A stretch of 64,000 nucleotides of DNA from Streptomyces scabiei 87.22 (GCF_000091305.1 NC_013929.1:4898001-4962000); one strand, 5' to 3'. Positions 8,100 through 17,003 are shown, counted from the first letter of the stretch. A program made the numbers and translations. Notes: a model not told the origin generated them from the sequence alone.

Positions 8100-9320
8100 A
8101 TGCGACTTCGTCGGAGCCATGACAAAAGCATCCTCGATCCGGCCGCCCTGCCCCGTGATCCGCGGGCCGACGAGTATCCGATGCCGAGCGTGCCCCACGG
8201 GTGGTACGCGGTGCTGCGCAGCGGGGAGTTGCGGGCGGGGAGGGTCGTCAGCCTGCACTACTTCGGGCGGGCGCTGATCGCGTTCCGCGGGTCGGACGGA
8301 CGGGCGGCCGTGCGGGACGCGCACTGTCCGCACTACGGCGCGCACCTGGGTGTCGGCGGGAAGGTCGTGGACGGGGCGGTGCAGTGCCCGTTCCACGGGT
8401 GGCGGTTCGGGACGGACGGGCGGTGCGTGGAGGCGCCGTTCGCCACGCGGACGCCCAAGGTGTCGATCGGCGGCTTCCCGGTGCGGGAGCACAGCGGGCT
8501 CGTGTTCGTGTACGCCGGGCCGGGCGAGCCGGCCTGGGAGGTGCCGGAGATCGAGGAGACGGGGTCACTGGACTTCGCCTCGCCGATCGACGACGTCTGC
8601 CGGGCGCGGATCCACATCCAGGAGATGCGCGAGAACATCGTCGACGAGTCCCACTTCCACTTCATCCACGGGCAGAGCGAGCCGCCGGTCCAGCGGTGGC
8701 GGGAGGACGGGCCGTTCGCCGAGGCGCGGGGGACGATCAGCAGGCGGGTGCTGGCCTGGGACATCAACAACACGTTCGACTCGTACATGTACGGGCCGGG
8801 GGTGATGGTCGTGCGGGTCCACGGGCCGGTGCTGTCGGTGACGGCGGTCGCGCTCACCACGCCCGTCGACGACCGCACGAGCGAGCTGCGGATGCTGTAC
8901 TACCTGCGCAAACCGGCCTGGCTCCCCTTTCTCACCCCCCTGTTCAAGCTGGTCTTCCGGGCCGAGGCGCTGGGCGAGGTACGGGAGGAGGTCCAGATCT
9001 GGGACCACAAGATCCACCAGCCCCGCCCGGTCCTGCTGCCGCACGAGAAGGGGATCAGGGCGCTGCGGCGGTGGTACGCGCAGTTCTACCCGGGGCAGGG
9101 GGAAGCGGCGGTCACGGGCTCCGGGGAGGGCGCGACCGCGGGTTCGGGGCAGGGTTCGGCCGAGCACGGGACGGGCGGAACGGACAGTGACACGCCCGCC
9201 GGGTCGCCCAGGGCCACGACCGGCGGACCGGCGGACGGCACGGGCGGGGGTCCGGTCGGCCACCCGGCCGGGGGCGGCACCGAGGGCCCGGCGGAAGGCG
9301 CGTCGCGGGAAGCGGCCTGA
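8100..9320 (+). CDS. Rieske non-heme iron oxygenase, KshA / cholesterol-7-desaturase-like
   Basis: 406 aa. The Rieske 2Fe-2S motif reads CPHYGAH ... CPFHGWRF (about residues 80-102). The mononuclear iron site is in ENIVDESHFHFIHG (about 178-192). This spacing and the short HFHFIHG motif resemble 3-ketosteroid 9-alpha-hydroxylase and Neverland/DAF-36 sterol 7-desaturases, so a steroid or terpenoid substrate is plausible but inferred. No reductase partner is adjacent. The last about 75 residues are Gly/Ser/Thr low complexity, beyond the usual family end, and their 3' part lies in a tandem duplication. No Shine-Dalgarno is visible; a TAGCAT hexamer 7 nt before the ATG may indicate a leaderless transcript. 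Confidence 0.85.
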   Translation: MRLRRSHDKSILDPAALPRDPRADEYPMPSVPHGWYAVLRSGELRAGRVVSLHYFGRALIAFRGSDGRAAVRDAHCPHYGAHLGVGGKVVDGAVQCPFHGWRFGTDGRCVEAPFATRTPKVSIGGFPVREHSGLVFVYAGPGEPAWEVPEIEETGSLDFASPIDDVCRARIHIQEMRENIVDESHFHFIHGQSEPPVQRWREDGPFAEARGTISRRVLAWDINNTFDSYMYGPGVMVVRVHGPVLSVTAVALTTPVDDRTSELRMLYYLRKPAWLPFLTPLFKLVFRAEALGEVREEVQIWDHKIHQPRPVLLPHEKGIRALRRWYAQFYPGQGEAAVTGSGEGATAGSGQGSAEHGTGGTDSDTPAGSPRATTGGPADGTGGGPVGHPAGGGTEGPAEGASREAA

Positions 9321-9520
9321 GGCCCTTCCGACGACCCTGGGGCCGGTCGCCCGGATCATGCCTCGGGCGCGGGACTCACCGGCGGTCGTCGGCCACCCGG
9401 CCGGGGGCGGCACCGAGGGCCCGGCGGAAGGCGCGTCGCGGGAAGCGGCCTGAGGCCCTTCCGACGACCCTGGGGCCGGTCGCCCGGATCATGCCTCGGG
9501 CGAGGGGCTCGCCGGCGGTC
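9255..9520. repeat. 133-bp tandem duplication spanning the Rieske gene's stop codon
   Basis: 9255-9387 and 9388-9520 are near-identical copies, differing at about four positions near their right ends. Copy 1 contains the last 21 codons and stop of the Rieske gene plus flanking DNA. Copy 2 repeats this in the intergenic region. Because 133 is not a multiple of three, copy 2 falls in another reading frame. It accounts for most of the 274-bp gap before the next gene; otherwise I see nothing there. Confidence 0.95.
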
Positions 9521-9594
9521 GTCGAACAGTCGTGAGCCGACCGGTGAACCGGTGTCCGGGCCGGGACTCGGGGGACACGGCCCGGCACCCCGGC

Positions 9595-10257
9595 TCAGGT
9601 GGAGGGGAGGATACGGCGCGTTTCGTAGGCCCACATCGCGATCTCGACCCGGTTGCGGGCGCCGAGCTTGGCCATCAGGCTGGCCAGGTGCGTCTTCACC
9701 GTGCTGAGGCTGATGTGCAGCGCGTCGGCGATCTCGGTGTTGGTCAGCCCGCGGGCGACGGAGAGGAGCACCTGCTCCTCGCGGGCGGTGACGGGGGAGA
9801 CGGGCTGGGCCACGGGCCGGCCGGCGGGCACGTCCGCGAAGGCCTGGAGCAGGCGGACGGTGACGCTGGGCGCGATGAGCGCCTCACCCTCGGACGCCGA
9901 CCGTACGGCCTGCGCCAGAAGGTCCGGTCCCGTGTCCTTGAGAAGGAATCCGCGGGCGCCGGCACGCAGTGCGCCGTAGACGTACTCGTCGAGGTCGAAC
10001 GTGGTGATGACGACCACGGCCAGCGGGTCGGCGACGTCCGGGCCGGCGACCAGCCGGGTGGCCTCGAGCCCGTCGAGTACGGGCATGCGGATGTCGAACA
10101 GGCAGACGTCGGGGCGTAGTTCGCGGGCCAGGCGCACCGCCTCCCGCCCGTCGGCGGCCTCGCCGACCACCTCGATGCCGGGCTGGGCGTTCAGCATGAT
10201 CCGCAACCCGGTGCGGATGATCGTCTGGTCGTCAGCGACGAGGACGCGAATGGACAC
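9595..10257 (-). CDS. NarL/FixJ-family response regulator
   Basis: 220 aa from a GTG at 10257 with GAGGAG upstream; a longer frame to 10296 has no ribosome site. The receiver has DD at 9-10, Asp55 in LFDIRMP, Thr in VITTFD and Lys in FLLKD. A LuxR helix-turn-helix (LTNTEIADALHISLSTVKTH) lies near residues 165-195. It overlaps the upstream kinase gene by 26 bp, so the pair is one operon. The divergent MMPL exporter at 11580 is the obvious candidate target. Confidence 0.9.
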   Translation of the reverse strand: MSIRVLVADDQTIIRTGLRIMLNAQPGIEVVGEAADGREAVRLARELRPDVCLFDIRMPVLDGLEATRLVAGPDVADPLAVVVITTFDLDEYVYGALRAGARGFLLKDTGPDLLAQAVRSASEGEALIAPSVTVRLLQAFADVPAGRPVAQPVSPVTAREEQVLLSVARGLTNTEIADALHISLSTVKTHLASLMAKLGARNRVEIAMWAYETRRILPST

Positions 10258-11404
10258 CGCTCTCGCTCCTCGCTCTCGGCAGTTCGGCTTCGACATGCCA
10301 GCCCCGGTCGGTACCCGGGCCGGCTCGTAGTGTGCCGCCGAGCAGGGTCGCGCGCTCGCGCAGTCCGGTCAGTCCGTATCCGTCGCGACCCCGGCCGGTG
10401 CGGCGGCCGTTGTCGCGCACGCTCACCCGTACCGTGTGCCGTTCCGCGGCGACCCGGACGACGAGGTCGGTCGCGTCGACCGCATGGCGCAGCGCGTTGG
10501 TCACCGACTCCTGCACGATCCGGTAGACGGCAGCGTCCACGGTGGGGGACAGCGCGTCCAGTTCGCCGTCGAGCCCCAGGTCGACCCTGAGGCGACCACC
10601 CGGGGTACGCACCAGGCGCTCCAGATCCGCGACTCCGGCGGGCGGCGCCAGCTCGGCGCCCACCTCGCGGTCGCGCAGCGCGGCGACCATGGCACGCATC
10701 TCCTCCAGCGTGCGCGCCCCTTCCTCCTCGACCCCCTCCAACGCCTCGACGGCGGCGGACGGGTCGGTGCCCGCGAGCACCCGGCCCGCCTGAGCGATGA
10801 TCACCATGGCCGACACGTGGTGGGCCACCGTGTCGTGCAGTTCCCGGGCGAGCTGCTCGCGCTCGCGGGAGCGCACCTGCTCCACCTGCCGCTCGCGAGC
10901 GGTCACCCGGAACCGCACGGCAGCCCCGACCACCCCGGGCAGCAGCAGGAAGACGAGGCCCACGACCTTCTCGACGACCGGGGTCCCGTCCGCGACGACA
11001 CACAGCGTGCCGACCGCGAGGATCACCGCGCCGCCCAGCACGGTCTCGCGTCCCGATCCCCACCGGGGCAGCGCGTACACCAGCACGAGCACGACCGTGC
11101 CCGTGTACAGGCCGACGGGCTCGCGCGGTCCGGCGACGAGCCAGACCACCTGGAGCAGGGCCACCGAGCCGAACGCCAGCGTCACCGTCGCCAGCGGGCG
11201 GGTACGGCGCCACAGGGGCAGCAGCCACAGCCATACGGCGAACACCACCGCCACCGGCCGCCACACGACGTCCTCGCGCAGGGTGGCCTCCAGCGCCACA
11301 CCGGCGAGGCCCGCGGCGAGCAGCGCCCAGTCCCGCCGCACCCGTGCGGGCGCGTCGGGCGGCCGGGGTTCGGTCCACAGGGTTCGCAGGTCGTCTCGGA
11401 GCAC
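10232..11404 (-). CDS. DesK-type sensor histidine kinase
   Basis: 390 aa from a GTG at 11404 (VLRDDLRTLWTE). The open frame continues upstream to 12097 but there it runs antisense to the exporter, so the shorter start is used. Four to five hydrophobic segments (about 25-150) are followed by His190 in LARELHDTVAHHVSAM and an ATP-binding domain with ESVTNALRHAV and GYGLTGLRERA. It pairs with the overlapping response regulator downstream. Its 5' end is 175 bp from the divergent MMPL start. The stimulus is unknown; cell-envelope or drug stress is a guess from the exporter. Confidence 0.88.
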   Translation of the reverse strand: MLRDDLRTLWTEPRPPDAPARVRRDWALLAAGLAGVALEATLREDVVWRPVAVVFAVWLWLLPLWRRTRPLATVTLAFGSVALLQVVWLVAGPREPVGLYTGTVVLVLVYALPRWGSGRETVLGGAVILAVGTLCVVADGTPVVEKVVGLVFLLLPGVVGAAVRFRVTARERQVEQVRSREREQLARELHDTVAHHVSAMVIIAQAGRVLAGTDPSAAVEALEGVEEEGARTLEEMRAMVAALRDREVGAELAPPAGVADLERLVRTPGGRLRVDLGLDGELDALSPTVDAAVYRIVQESVTNALRHAVDATDLVVRVAAERHTVRVSVRDNGRRTGRGRDGYGLTGLRERATLLGGTLRAGPGTDRGWHVEAELPRARSESGVHSRPRR

Positions 11405-11579
11405 GGTTCTCAGCCTAGGGACCGCGGCGGGCCGCGCATCGGCCGAAAGGACGGGTTGTCGCTCCGCCCCGGGGCCGACGGATCCGCGGCCCGCGGGCCG
11501 ATGCCGCGGAGCGCCGTGGCGACGAGTCTCGGCATCGGCGGCCGTACAAGGACGGCCGACGAGGTGGTTGGAGGACCCG

Positions 11580-13904
11580 ATGCTCTCGAAAGCCCTGTTG
11601 CGCCTGGGCGCAGGCGCCGCCCGCCATCCCTGGCGGGTGATCGCGGCATGGCTGGTCGCCACCACGCTCGCCGTCCTCGCCGCCGTCGCCTTCGGCGGGC
11701 GGACCGCGGACTCGATGACCGCTCCGGGACTGGACTCGCAGAAAGCCGCGGAACTGATCGGGCGGGCCCGCACCGGCCAGGAGGGGATGACCGCCCAAGT
11801 GGTCGTCACGCCCCGCGACGGCGCTGCGACGTTCTTCGACCGGGGCGGCGCGCGCACCGCTCTCACGCGGCTGCGGGCCGAGGTGGAGCGGCTGCCGCAC
11901 GTGCTCGGCACGAGCGACCCGGCGGGGGCACTCGACGCACGCGGGGACGCCGCCGTGCGCGGCGGCCTCGTCTCGGCCGACGGGCGGATCGCGGTCGTCC
12001 GGGTGCAGTACCCCGACCAGAGCCGGCTCTCGGCCGAAGACCTCGACGCCCTCGTCGGTCTCGGCGACCGGCTGCGCGCCGAACTGCCCCTGCGCATCGA
12101 GATGGGCGGGAACCTCTTCTACGCCTTCTCCGACCCCGACGGCGGCGCGAGCGAGCTGATCGGCCTCCTCGCCGCGGCCGCGATCCTGTTCCTGGCGTTC
12201 GGCTCGCTCGTCGCCGCCGCGCTGCCGATCGGCATGGCGGTCTTCGGACTGACCGTCGGGGTCGCCACGATGACGCTCCTGGCGGGGGTCACGGACGTCC
12301 CGACCTTCGCCCCGGTCCTGGGCAGCATGGTCGGGCTCGGAGTGGGCATCGACTACGCGCTGTTCGTGCTCGCCAGGCACCGGGAGTACCTCGCGGGCGG
12401 GGTCGATCCGCGGACGGCGGCCGGACGGGCGGTGGCGACGGCGGGGCGGCCGGTGGTCTTCGCCGGCGGCACCGTCGTCGTGTCGATCCTCGGCCTGGCG
12501 GTCGCGAACGTGCCGTTCATGACGGTGGGCGGGGTCGCCGTCTCGATCGTCGTCCTGATCATGGTGCTCGCGTCGGTGACGCTGCTGCCGGCCTTCCTCG
12601 GCGCGGCGGGCCCGCGCCTGGCCCGGGCCGGCCGGATCGGCCGGGCGCTTCGGGCCGGGCGGCGGCGGGACGTAGCGGCGGGCGCCGCTCCTGCCGTCGG
12701 CTGGCGTCGCTGGATCGGGCACGTCGGCCGGCATCCGGTGCCGTACGCGGTCGGCGCGGCGGGGTTGCTGCTGACCGCGACGCTGCCCGTGCTCGGCCTG
12801 CGCGTCGGCCTGCCCGACGACGGCTCACTTCCCCCCGGCCGTACCGAGCGCCGGGCCTACGACCTCGTCGCCGAGGGGTTCGGCCCGGGCACCAACGGTC
12901 CCCTCGTCGTCGCCGCGGACCCCGCCGGTGATCCGGGAGTGCTGGACCGACTCGTCGGGGCGGTCGCGGCGGATCCGGGCATCGCGTCCGTCGCGCCGGC
13001 GCACGTCGACCGGGCCACCGGCATCGCGACCCTCGTGGTGTTCCCGGCCACCGGCCCTCAGGACGAGGCCACGGCCGACACCATCGCCCGGCTGCGCACC
13101 GACGTGCTGCCCACGGCGATCGGGCACGGCCCGGCCAGGGCCCACGTCGGCGGCGCCGCCGCGAGCCTGTCCGACGTGGGGCAACGCACCAGCGAGCGAC
13201 TGCCGGCGTTCGTCGCCGCCGTGCTGGCGATGTCGTTCCTGCTGCTGATGCTGGTCTTCCGCTCGGTGCTCGTACCGCTCAAGGCGGTCCTGCTGAACCT
13301 GCTGAGCATCGGCGCGGCCTACGGCGTCATGGTCGCGGTCTTCCAGTGGGGCTGGGGAGGCGCACTCATCGGGCTGGAAGCGACGGTTCCGATCGTGTCG
13401 TTCATCCCCATGTTCCTCTTCGCCATCCTGTTCGGCCTGTCGATGGACTACGAGGTGTTCCTCCTCTCCCGCGTACGCGAGGAGTACCTGCGCACCGGCG
13501 ACAACGGCACGGCCATCGTCGAGGGCGTCTCGCGCACCGCCCGGATCATCACCTCGGCCGCCCTCATCATGGTGGCGGTCTTCCTGTCCTTCGCCGTCGC
13601 CGACGACCCCTCCACCAAGATGTTCGGGCTCGGCCTGGCCACCGCGATCCTCATCGACGCCACGGTCGTCCGCATGGTGCTGGTACCGGCGACCATGACA
13701 CTCCTCGGCCGGGCCAACTGGTGGCTGCCGAAGTGGCTGGACCGGATGCTTCCCCGCGGCCCGGTCGGCACCGCCGACACCGGCGGCACCGACGCGGAAG
13801 CCACGGGTGAGGCCGGCCAGGGCCGCGGCGGCACCGCCGATAGCGGAATCGATGGGGAAGCCGCTGGTGGACGAACACGACGCGGCCCGGCCGGGCCTCG
13901 CTGA
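11580..13904 (+). CDS. MMPL-family RND transporter
   Basis: 774 aa from an ATG at 11580 with GGAGG 5 bp upstream. The MMPL pattern appears twice. Each half has one membrane helix, an extracytoplasmic loop, then five helices, including FAPVLGSMVGLGVGIDYALF in the first half and FLFAILFGLSMDYEVFLLSR in the second (the GxxxDY proton-relay helices). Actinobacterial members export lipids, dyes or antibiotics. The last about 30 residues (after TDAEATGEAG) are read antisense through the broken NmrA gene at 13806-14166 and are unlikely to be original. It is divergent from a two-component pair that may regulate it. Confidence 0.9.
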   Translation: MLSKALLRLGAGAARHPWRVIAAWLVATTLAVLAAVAFGGRTADSMTAPGLDSQKAAELIGRARTGQEGMTAQVVVTPRDGAATFFDRGGARTALTRLRAEVERLPHVLGTSDPAGALDARGDAAVRGGLVSADGRIAVVRVQYPDQSRLSAEDLDALVGLGDRLRAELPLRIEMGGNLFYAFSDPDGGASELIGLLAAAAILFLAFGSLVAAALPIGMAVFGLTVGVATMTLLAGVTDVPTFAPVLGSMVGLGVGIDYALFVLARHREYLAGGVDPRTAAGRAVATAGRPVVFAGGTVVVSILGLAVANVPFMTVGGVAVSIVVLIMVLASVTLLPAFLGAAGPRLARAGRIGRALRAGRRRDVAAGAAPAVGWRRWIGHVGRHPVPYAVGAAGLLLTATLPVLGLRVGLPDDGSLPPGRTERRAYDLVAEGFGPGTNGPLVVAADPAGDPGVLDRLVGAVAADPGIASVAPAHVDRATGIATLVVFPATGPQDEATADTIARLRTDVLPTAIGHGPARAHVGGAAASLSDVGQRTSERLPAFVAAVLAMSFLLLMLVFRSVLVPLKAVLLNLLSIGAAYGVMVAVFQWGWGGALIGLEATVPIVSFIPMFLFAILFGLSMDYEVFLLSRVREEYLRTGDNGTAIVEGVSRTARIITSAALIMVAVFLSFAVADDPSTKMFGLGLATAILIDATVVRMVLVPATMTLLGRANWWLPKWLDRMLPRGPVGTADTGGTDAEATGEAGQGRGGTADSGIDGEAAGGRTRRGPAGPR

Positions 13905-14166
13905 CGGCGGTGAGGATGTTGTGCGCGTAGGTCTGGCGGTCCTTCTCCGAAGCTACCGGCAAGTGGATGAAGACTCCCTCGGCGCCTCGGTAGGCGTCGG
14001 TCAGGTCGGCGGCGGAGGAGTAGTCGGCGGCCAGGACGTGCTGCGCGCCGGGCACGACGGCGTCGGGGTTGCGGGTCAGGGCTGTCACTGTCTTGCCCGC
14101 GGCGGCGAGAGCGGCGACTACGGGGGCGCCCTGGGCGCCGGTGGCGCCATGAATCACGTAGGTCAT
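13806..14166 (-). pseudogene. Truncated, frameshifted NmrA-like NAD(P)H-binding protein
   Basis: From an ATG at 14166 the frame gives a clear dinucleotide-binding start (TYVIHGATGAQGAPVVAALA) and about 97 residues of an NmrA/QOR2-type reductase. The frame is lost near 13870-13877. The following family-like segment SSTSGFPIDSAIGG continues one frame over, to about 13806. Everything beyond, roughly two thirds of a normal protein, is missing, replaced by the 3' end of the MMPL gene. It is divergent from an HxlR regulator, the usual partner for this family, so this is probably the remnant of a regulated quinone or aldehyde reductase. Confidence 0.8.
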
Positions 14167-14170
14167 GACG

Positions 14171-14215
14171 CCATTAGTGCATGCAATGCACCAGTTACAT
14201 CAACTGCACTAATGG
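14171..14215. promoter_or_regulatory. HxlR operator region with two inverted repeats
   Basis: An 11-bp perfect inverted repeat (CCATTAGTGCA at 14171-14181 and its complement at 14205-14215) encloses a second one, GTGCAT-GCA-ATGCAC at 14177-14191. It sits between the divergent HxlR and NmrA-like starts and covers the space where both promoters must lie. Confidence 0.7.
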
Positions 14216-14230
14216 GGTACGGTCGAAATT

Positions 14231-14566
14231 GTGACTGATCCCTGTCTGCCTGAGTGCGGTGTCGCCCGGTTCCTCACGCTGCTCAACGGCCCGTGGGCCA
14301 CTTTGATCGTGCGCGAGCTGCTCCACGGCCCGCACCGGTTCAACCAGCTGCGCGAGGCTCTGCCCGGCATCAGTCCGCACACTCTGACAAGTCGACTGCG
14401 TCAGTTCGAGCGGCACGGCATCGTCACCCGCACGACGTACGCGGAGATCCCACCGCGCGTCGAGTACGCGCTGACTCCTCTCGGCGAGGGCTTGCGCGAG
14501 GTCCTGGAGGCCATGGGGACGTGGGCCATGGCGGTGCCGGATCCCGAGTCCGGCGTCACCGCCTGA
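14231..14566 (+). CDS. HxlR-family transcriptional regulator
   Basis: 111 aa from a GTG at 14231. A single winged helix-turn-helix carries the family signature: CGVARFLTLLNGPWATLIVREL, then RFNQLREALPGISPHTLTSRL, and a C-terminal YALTPLGEGLREVLEAM. A Cys pair (residues 4 and 8) near the N-terminus resembles the redox-sensing cysteines of QorR/HypR-type members. That suggests an electrophile or thiol-stress sensor. Its probable target, the divergent NmrA-like gene, is broken. Confidence 0.9.
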   Translation: MTDPCLPECGVARFLTLLNGPWATLIVRELLHGPHRFNQLREALPGISPHTLTSRLRQFERHGIVTRTTYAEIPPRVEYALTPLGEGLREVLEAMGTWAMAVPDPESGVTA

Positions 14567-14609
14567 CGTACGCCTGGCCTAGCGACCTTGGTGACGGCCA
14601 TGGTCATGG

Positions 14610-15491
14610 TCACGCCGAGGATGAGAGCCTTGCCCGCAGGGCGTCATTGTCGTCGTGGTGGACGACCTCTTCGAAGCGCAGTCGCAGTCCGTGCCTGTCC
14701 AGCAGCTCGGCCACGATCGCGTCGAGCTGTTTGCGGTGCTCCTTGGTCCGCGCCCGGAGGTACGCCTCGCGGACCTCTTCGGGCTCGTCGGCAAGGACCT
14801 GGTCCATGCGCTCGCGGATGTACCGCTTGAGGTTGATGTGCTCCATGAACACCTCGCCCACCCCGGCTTCGACGAGCTGCCCGAAGAGGTCGTCGAGGAG
14901 TTCGGGCTGGGTGGCGAAGTGGGGCAGGAGCGGGCCGACGAAGGCGTAGGTGGGGATGCCGGCCTCGTTGAGTTCGGCGAGGGTGCGCAGGCGGCGGGAG
15001 GCGAGCGGGGCGCGGACCTCCAGCCATCGGCTGACCTTGTCGTCGCTGGTGGTCACCGTCATGCCGACCTCGGCGCGCGGCAGGCCGGTGAGCAGGTCGA
15101 TGTCGCGGGTGACGACGGGTGACTTGGTCAGGATGCGCACCAGGCCCGGGTACCCGACCGCTTGCAGTTCGCGCAGGATGCCGCGGGTGAGCCGGTACTG
15201 CGTCTCGTGGCCCTGGTAGGGGTCGGTGACCGAGCTGAGCAGCATGGTGCCCTGCCGCTTGTCCTGTGGCATCTTCGCCAGCTCTGTGCGGGCGAGCTCG
15301 ACCGCGTTCTTCTTCACGTACAGGTAGTCACCCCACTCCTTGACGGACCGGCCGAACTGCCGCCCCGCGAAGGAGGCGAAGCAGTAGGCGCAGCCCAGCA
15401 CGCATCCGGTGTAGGGGTTGATGACGTAGTCGTTCGACGGGGTCTTCGACTTCTGGATCAGAGTCTTCGCCTCGATCTCGACCGGTTCCAT
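14610..15491 (-). CDS. Radical SAM protein of the SPL / Rv2578c type
   Basis: 293 aa; ATG at 15491 with GGAAGGAA upstream. The 4Fe-4S radical SAM motif is CVLGCAYC at about residues 30-37, preceded by NPYTGC as in spore photoproduct lyase relatives. Other features are SSVTDPYQGHE and RILTKSPVVTRDIDLL. It is shorter than SplB, and mycobacterial and Streptomyces homologues do not repair spore DNA, so the substrate is open. It stands alone, divergent from the VOC cluster. Confidence 0.85.
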   Translation of the reverse strand: MEPVEIEAKTLIQKSKTPSNDYVINPYTGCVLGCAYCFASFAGRQFGRSVKEWGDYLYVKKNAVELARTELAKMPQDKRQGTMLLSSVTDPYQGHETQYRLTRGILRELQAVGYPGLVRILTKSPVVTRDIDLLTGLPRAEVGMTVTTSDDKVSRWLEVRAPLASRRLRTLAELNEAGIPTYAFVGPLLPHFATQPELLDDLFGQLVEAGVGEVFMEHINLKRYIRERMDQVLADEPEEVREAYLRARTKEHRKQLDAIVAELLDRHGLRLRFEEVVHHDDNDALRARLSSSA

Positions 15492-15784
15492 GGCCGACTT
15501 CCTTCCTGCCGTTCACCGTCGCCTCCTGGGCGGCCAGGCTCCTGAGCTGTCAGCGGGACGGTCGGCGGGACGCCGCCGGACCCACACCCATGGAACAATA
15601 ATCTCAGGAAGTTGATTCCACAGAATATAAATGGTTGGCTGGGCGACAGCTGATCAAGGCTCGCGGTCACGCTTCCTGCGGGTCGGCTCGCCGAGTCGCA
15701 GCCGCAGAGCCGCCGTCACCCATCGAGTCCAATTCATCTCAGAGAGTTTCTGCGCCCCCGGGTATGGGGTGAGGAGTGAGTGTC

Positions 15785-16165
15785 ATGACCGTTCCCGCCA
15801 TCAACTCGGTCGCCTGGTTCGAGTTCGGCACCAACCAGCCGGAGAAGGTCAAGGAGTTCTACGGCGAGCTCTTCGACTGGAAGTACGTCCTCAACACCAA
15901 CACCCCGGGCGTCACCTACCACTCGGTGATGACGCCGGGCGCCCAGCAGCCGGCGGGTGGAGTCTGGGACTCGGAAGGCGGCTTTCCCGACTACGCGGTC
16001 TTCTACGTCGTCGTCCAGGACGTCGCCGCCACCGTCGCCCGCGCCGAGCGACTGGGCGCCGAGGTGCTCATGGCACCGGTCTCCGACTCCGCGGGCTTCA
16101 CCTTCGCCCGGCTGCGGGACACGGCCGGCAACCACTTCGGCGTGTTCTCCGCACCCGCCCGCTGA
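15785..16165 (+). CDS. VOC-superfamily (glyoxalase/bleomycin-resistance fold) protein
   Basis: 126 aa from the ATG at 15785, chosen over a GTG at 15776 because GAGGAG (15771-15776) is correctly spaced only for the ATG. The single VOC module begins INSVAWFEFGTNQPEKVKEFYGELFDW and ends with the metal-ligand-bearing strand DTAGNHFGVFSAP. Such 27-kDa-antigen-like proteins are often of unknown substrate. It is the first gene of a four-gene plus-strand cluster with gaps of 55, 37 and 78 bp. The 293-bp gap upstream has an AT-rich patch near 15592-15632 that may hold the promoter. Confidence 0.8.
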   Translation: MTVPAINSVAWFEFGTNQPEKVKEFYGELFDWKYVLNTNTPGVTYHSVMTPGAQQPAGGVWDSEGGFPDYAVFYVVVQDVAATVARAERLGAEVLMAPVSDSAGFTFARLRDTAGNHFGVFSAPAR

Positions 16166-16220
16166 CCGGTTCCCCAGGACCATGTCCTGCCCTGCCCGTA
16201 CTCCACCCGGAGGTTTCCCG

Positions 16221-17003
16221 ATGCCCGGCGCCAGCGCCACCGGCGAACAGATCCCCGTCCGTGTCCACGGCGGGCCGACCACCGTGATCGAATACGGCGG
16301 GCTCAGGTTCGTCACCGATCCCACCTTCGACCCACCCGGCGACTACCCCATGCCGCTCCCCGGCGACCACAAGCTCGTCAAGACCGCCCCTGCGCCCGTA
16401 ACCGCCGCCGACCTGGGCAGCGTCGACGCCGTCCTGCTCTCCCACGACGAGCACGACGACAACCTCGACCACACCGGCCGCACCTTCCTGTCCGAGGTCC
16501 CCGTCGTCTTCACCACGGAAAGTGGCGCCGGTCGCCTGGGAGGTAACGCTCACGGGCTGGCCCCCTGGCGGACGGCCGAGCTACGGCGGCCCGACGGCGC
16601 CACCGTGACCGTCACCGGCGTGCCCGCCCGGCACGGCCCCGTCGGCTGTGAACCGATCACCGGTGACGTCATCGGCTTCATGCTCACCAGCGACGACCTG
16701 CCTCCGGTCTACGTCAGCGGCGACAACGCCGCCCTGGAACACGTCGAGGAGATCGCCGAGAGGTTCGCTCCCGTCGACACCGCGATCCTCTTCCTCGGCG
16801 GAGCCCGTATGCCCTTCGCCTTCGACGGCGCCCTGCTCACCCTCGACAGCGTCCAGGGTGCCGAGGCCGCGAAGACGCTCGGCGCCCGCCGGGTCGTCCC
16901 CGCCCACTTCGACAGCTGGGCCCACTTCACCGAAGGCCGAAAAGAGATCGAAACCGCGTTCGCCGATGCCGGCCTGGCCGGATGCCTCGACTTCGCCCGC
17001 TAG
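16221..17003 (+). CDS. UlaG-like metallo-beta-lactamase-fold hydrolase
   Basis: 260 aa from an ATG at 16221 with CGGAGG 7 bp upstream. The N-terminus TVIEYGGLRFVTDPTFDPPG and the metal motif SHDEHDDNLDH (HxxHDD variant) place it in the UlaG-like L-ascorbate-lactonase branch. Further ligands are likely His in GVPARHGP, Asp in YVSGDNAA and His in VVPAHFDSW. It is cytoplasmic with no signal peptide. A lactone or phosphodiester substrate is possible. It is second in the redox-flavoured cluster, 55 bp after the VOC gene. Confidence 0.85.
   Translation: MPGASATGEQIPVRVHGGPTTVIEYGGLRFVTDPTFDPPGDYPMPLPGDHKLVKTAPAPVTAADLGSVDAVLLSHDEHDDNLDHTGRTFLSEVPVVFTTESGAGRLGGNAHGLAPWRTAELRRPDGATVTVTGVPARHGPVGCEPITGDVIGFMLTSDDLPPVYVSGDNAALEHVEEIAERFAPVDTAILFLGGARMPFAFDGALLTLDSVQGAEAAKTLGARRVVPAHFDSWAHFTEGRKEIETAFADAGLAGCLDFAR

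Noticed and set aside
9321-9453. A small separate gene encoding the repeated HPAGGGTEGPAEG peptide
   Set aside because: It is the second copy of the 133-bp duplication read in a shifted frame, with no start signal of its own.
11404-12097. N-terminal extension of the second sensor kinase
   Set aside because: The extra about 230 codons run antisense to the MMPL gene and have low-complexity Arg/Ser/Ala composition; the GTG at 11404 begins the real protein.
14610-15491. Spore photoproduct lyase (splB)
   Set aside because: The radical SAM motif fits the wider family, but the protein is short and of the actinobacterial Rv2578c type; DNA repair activity is unsupported.
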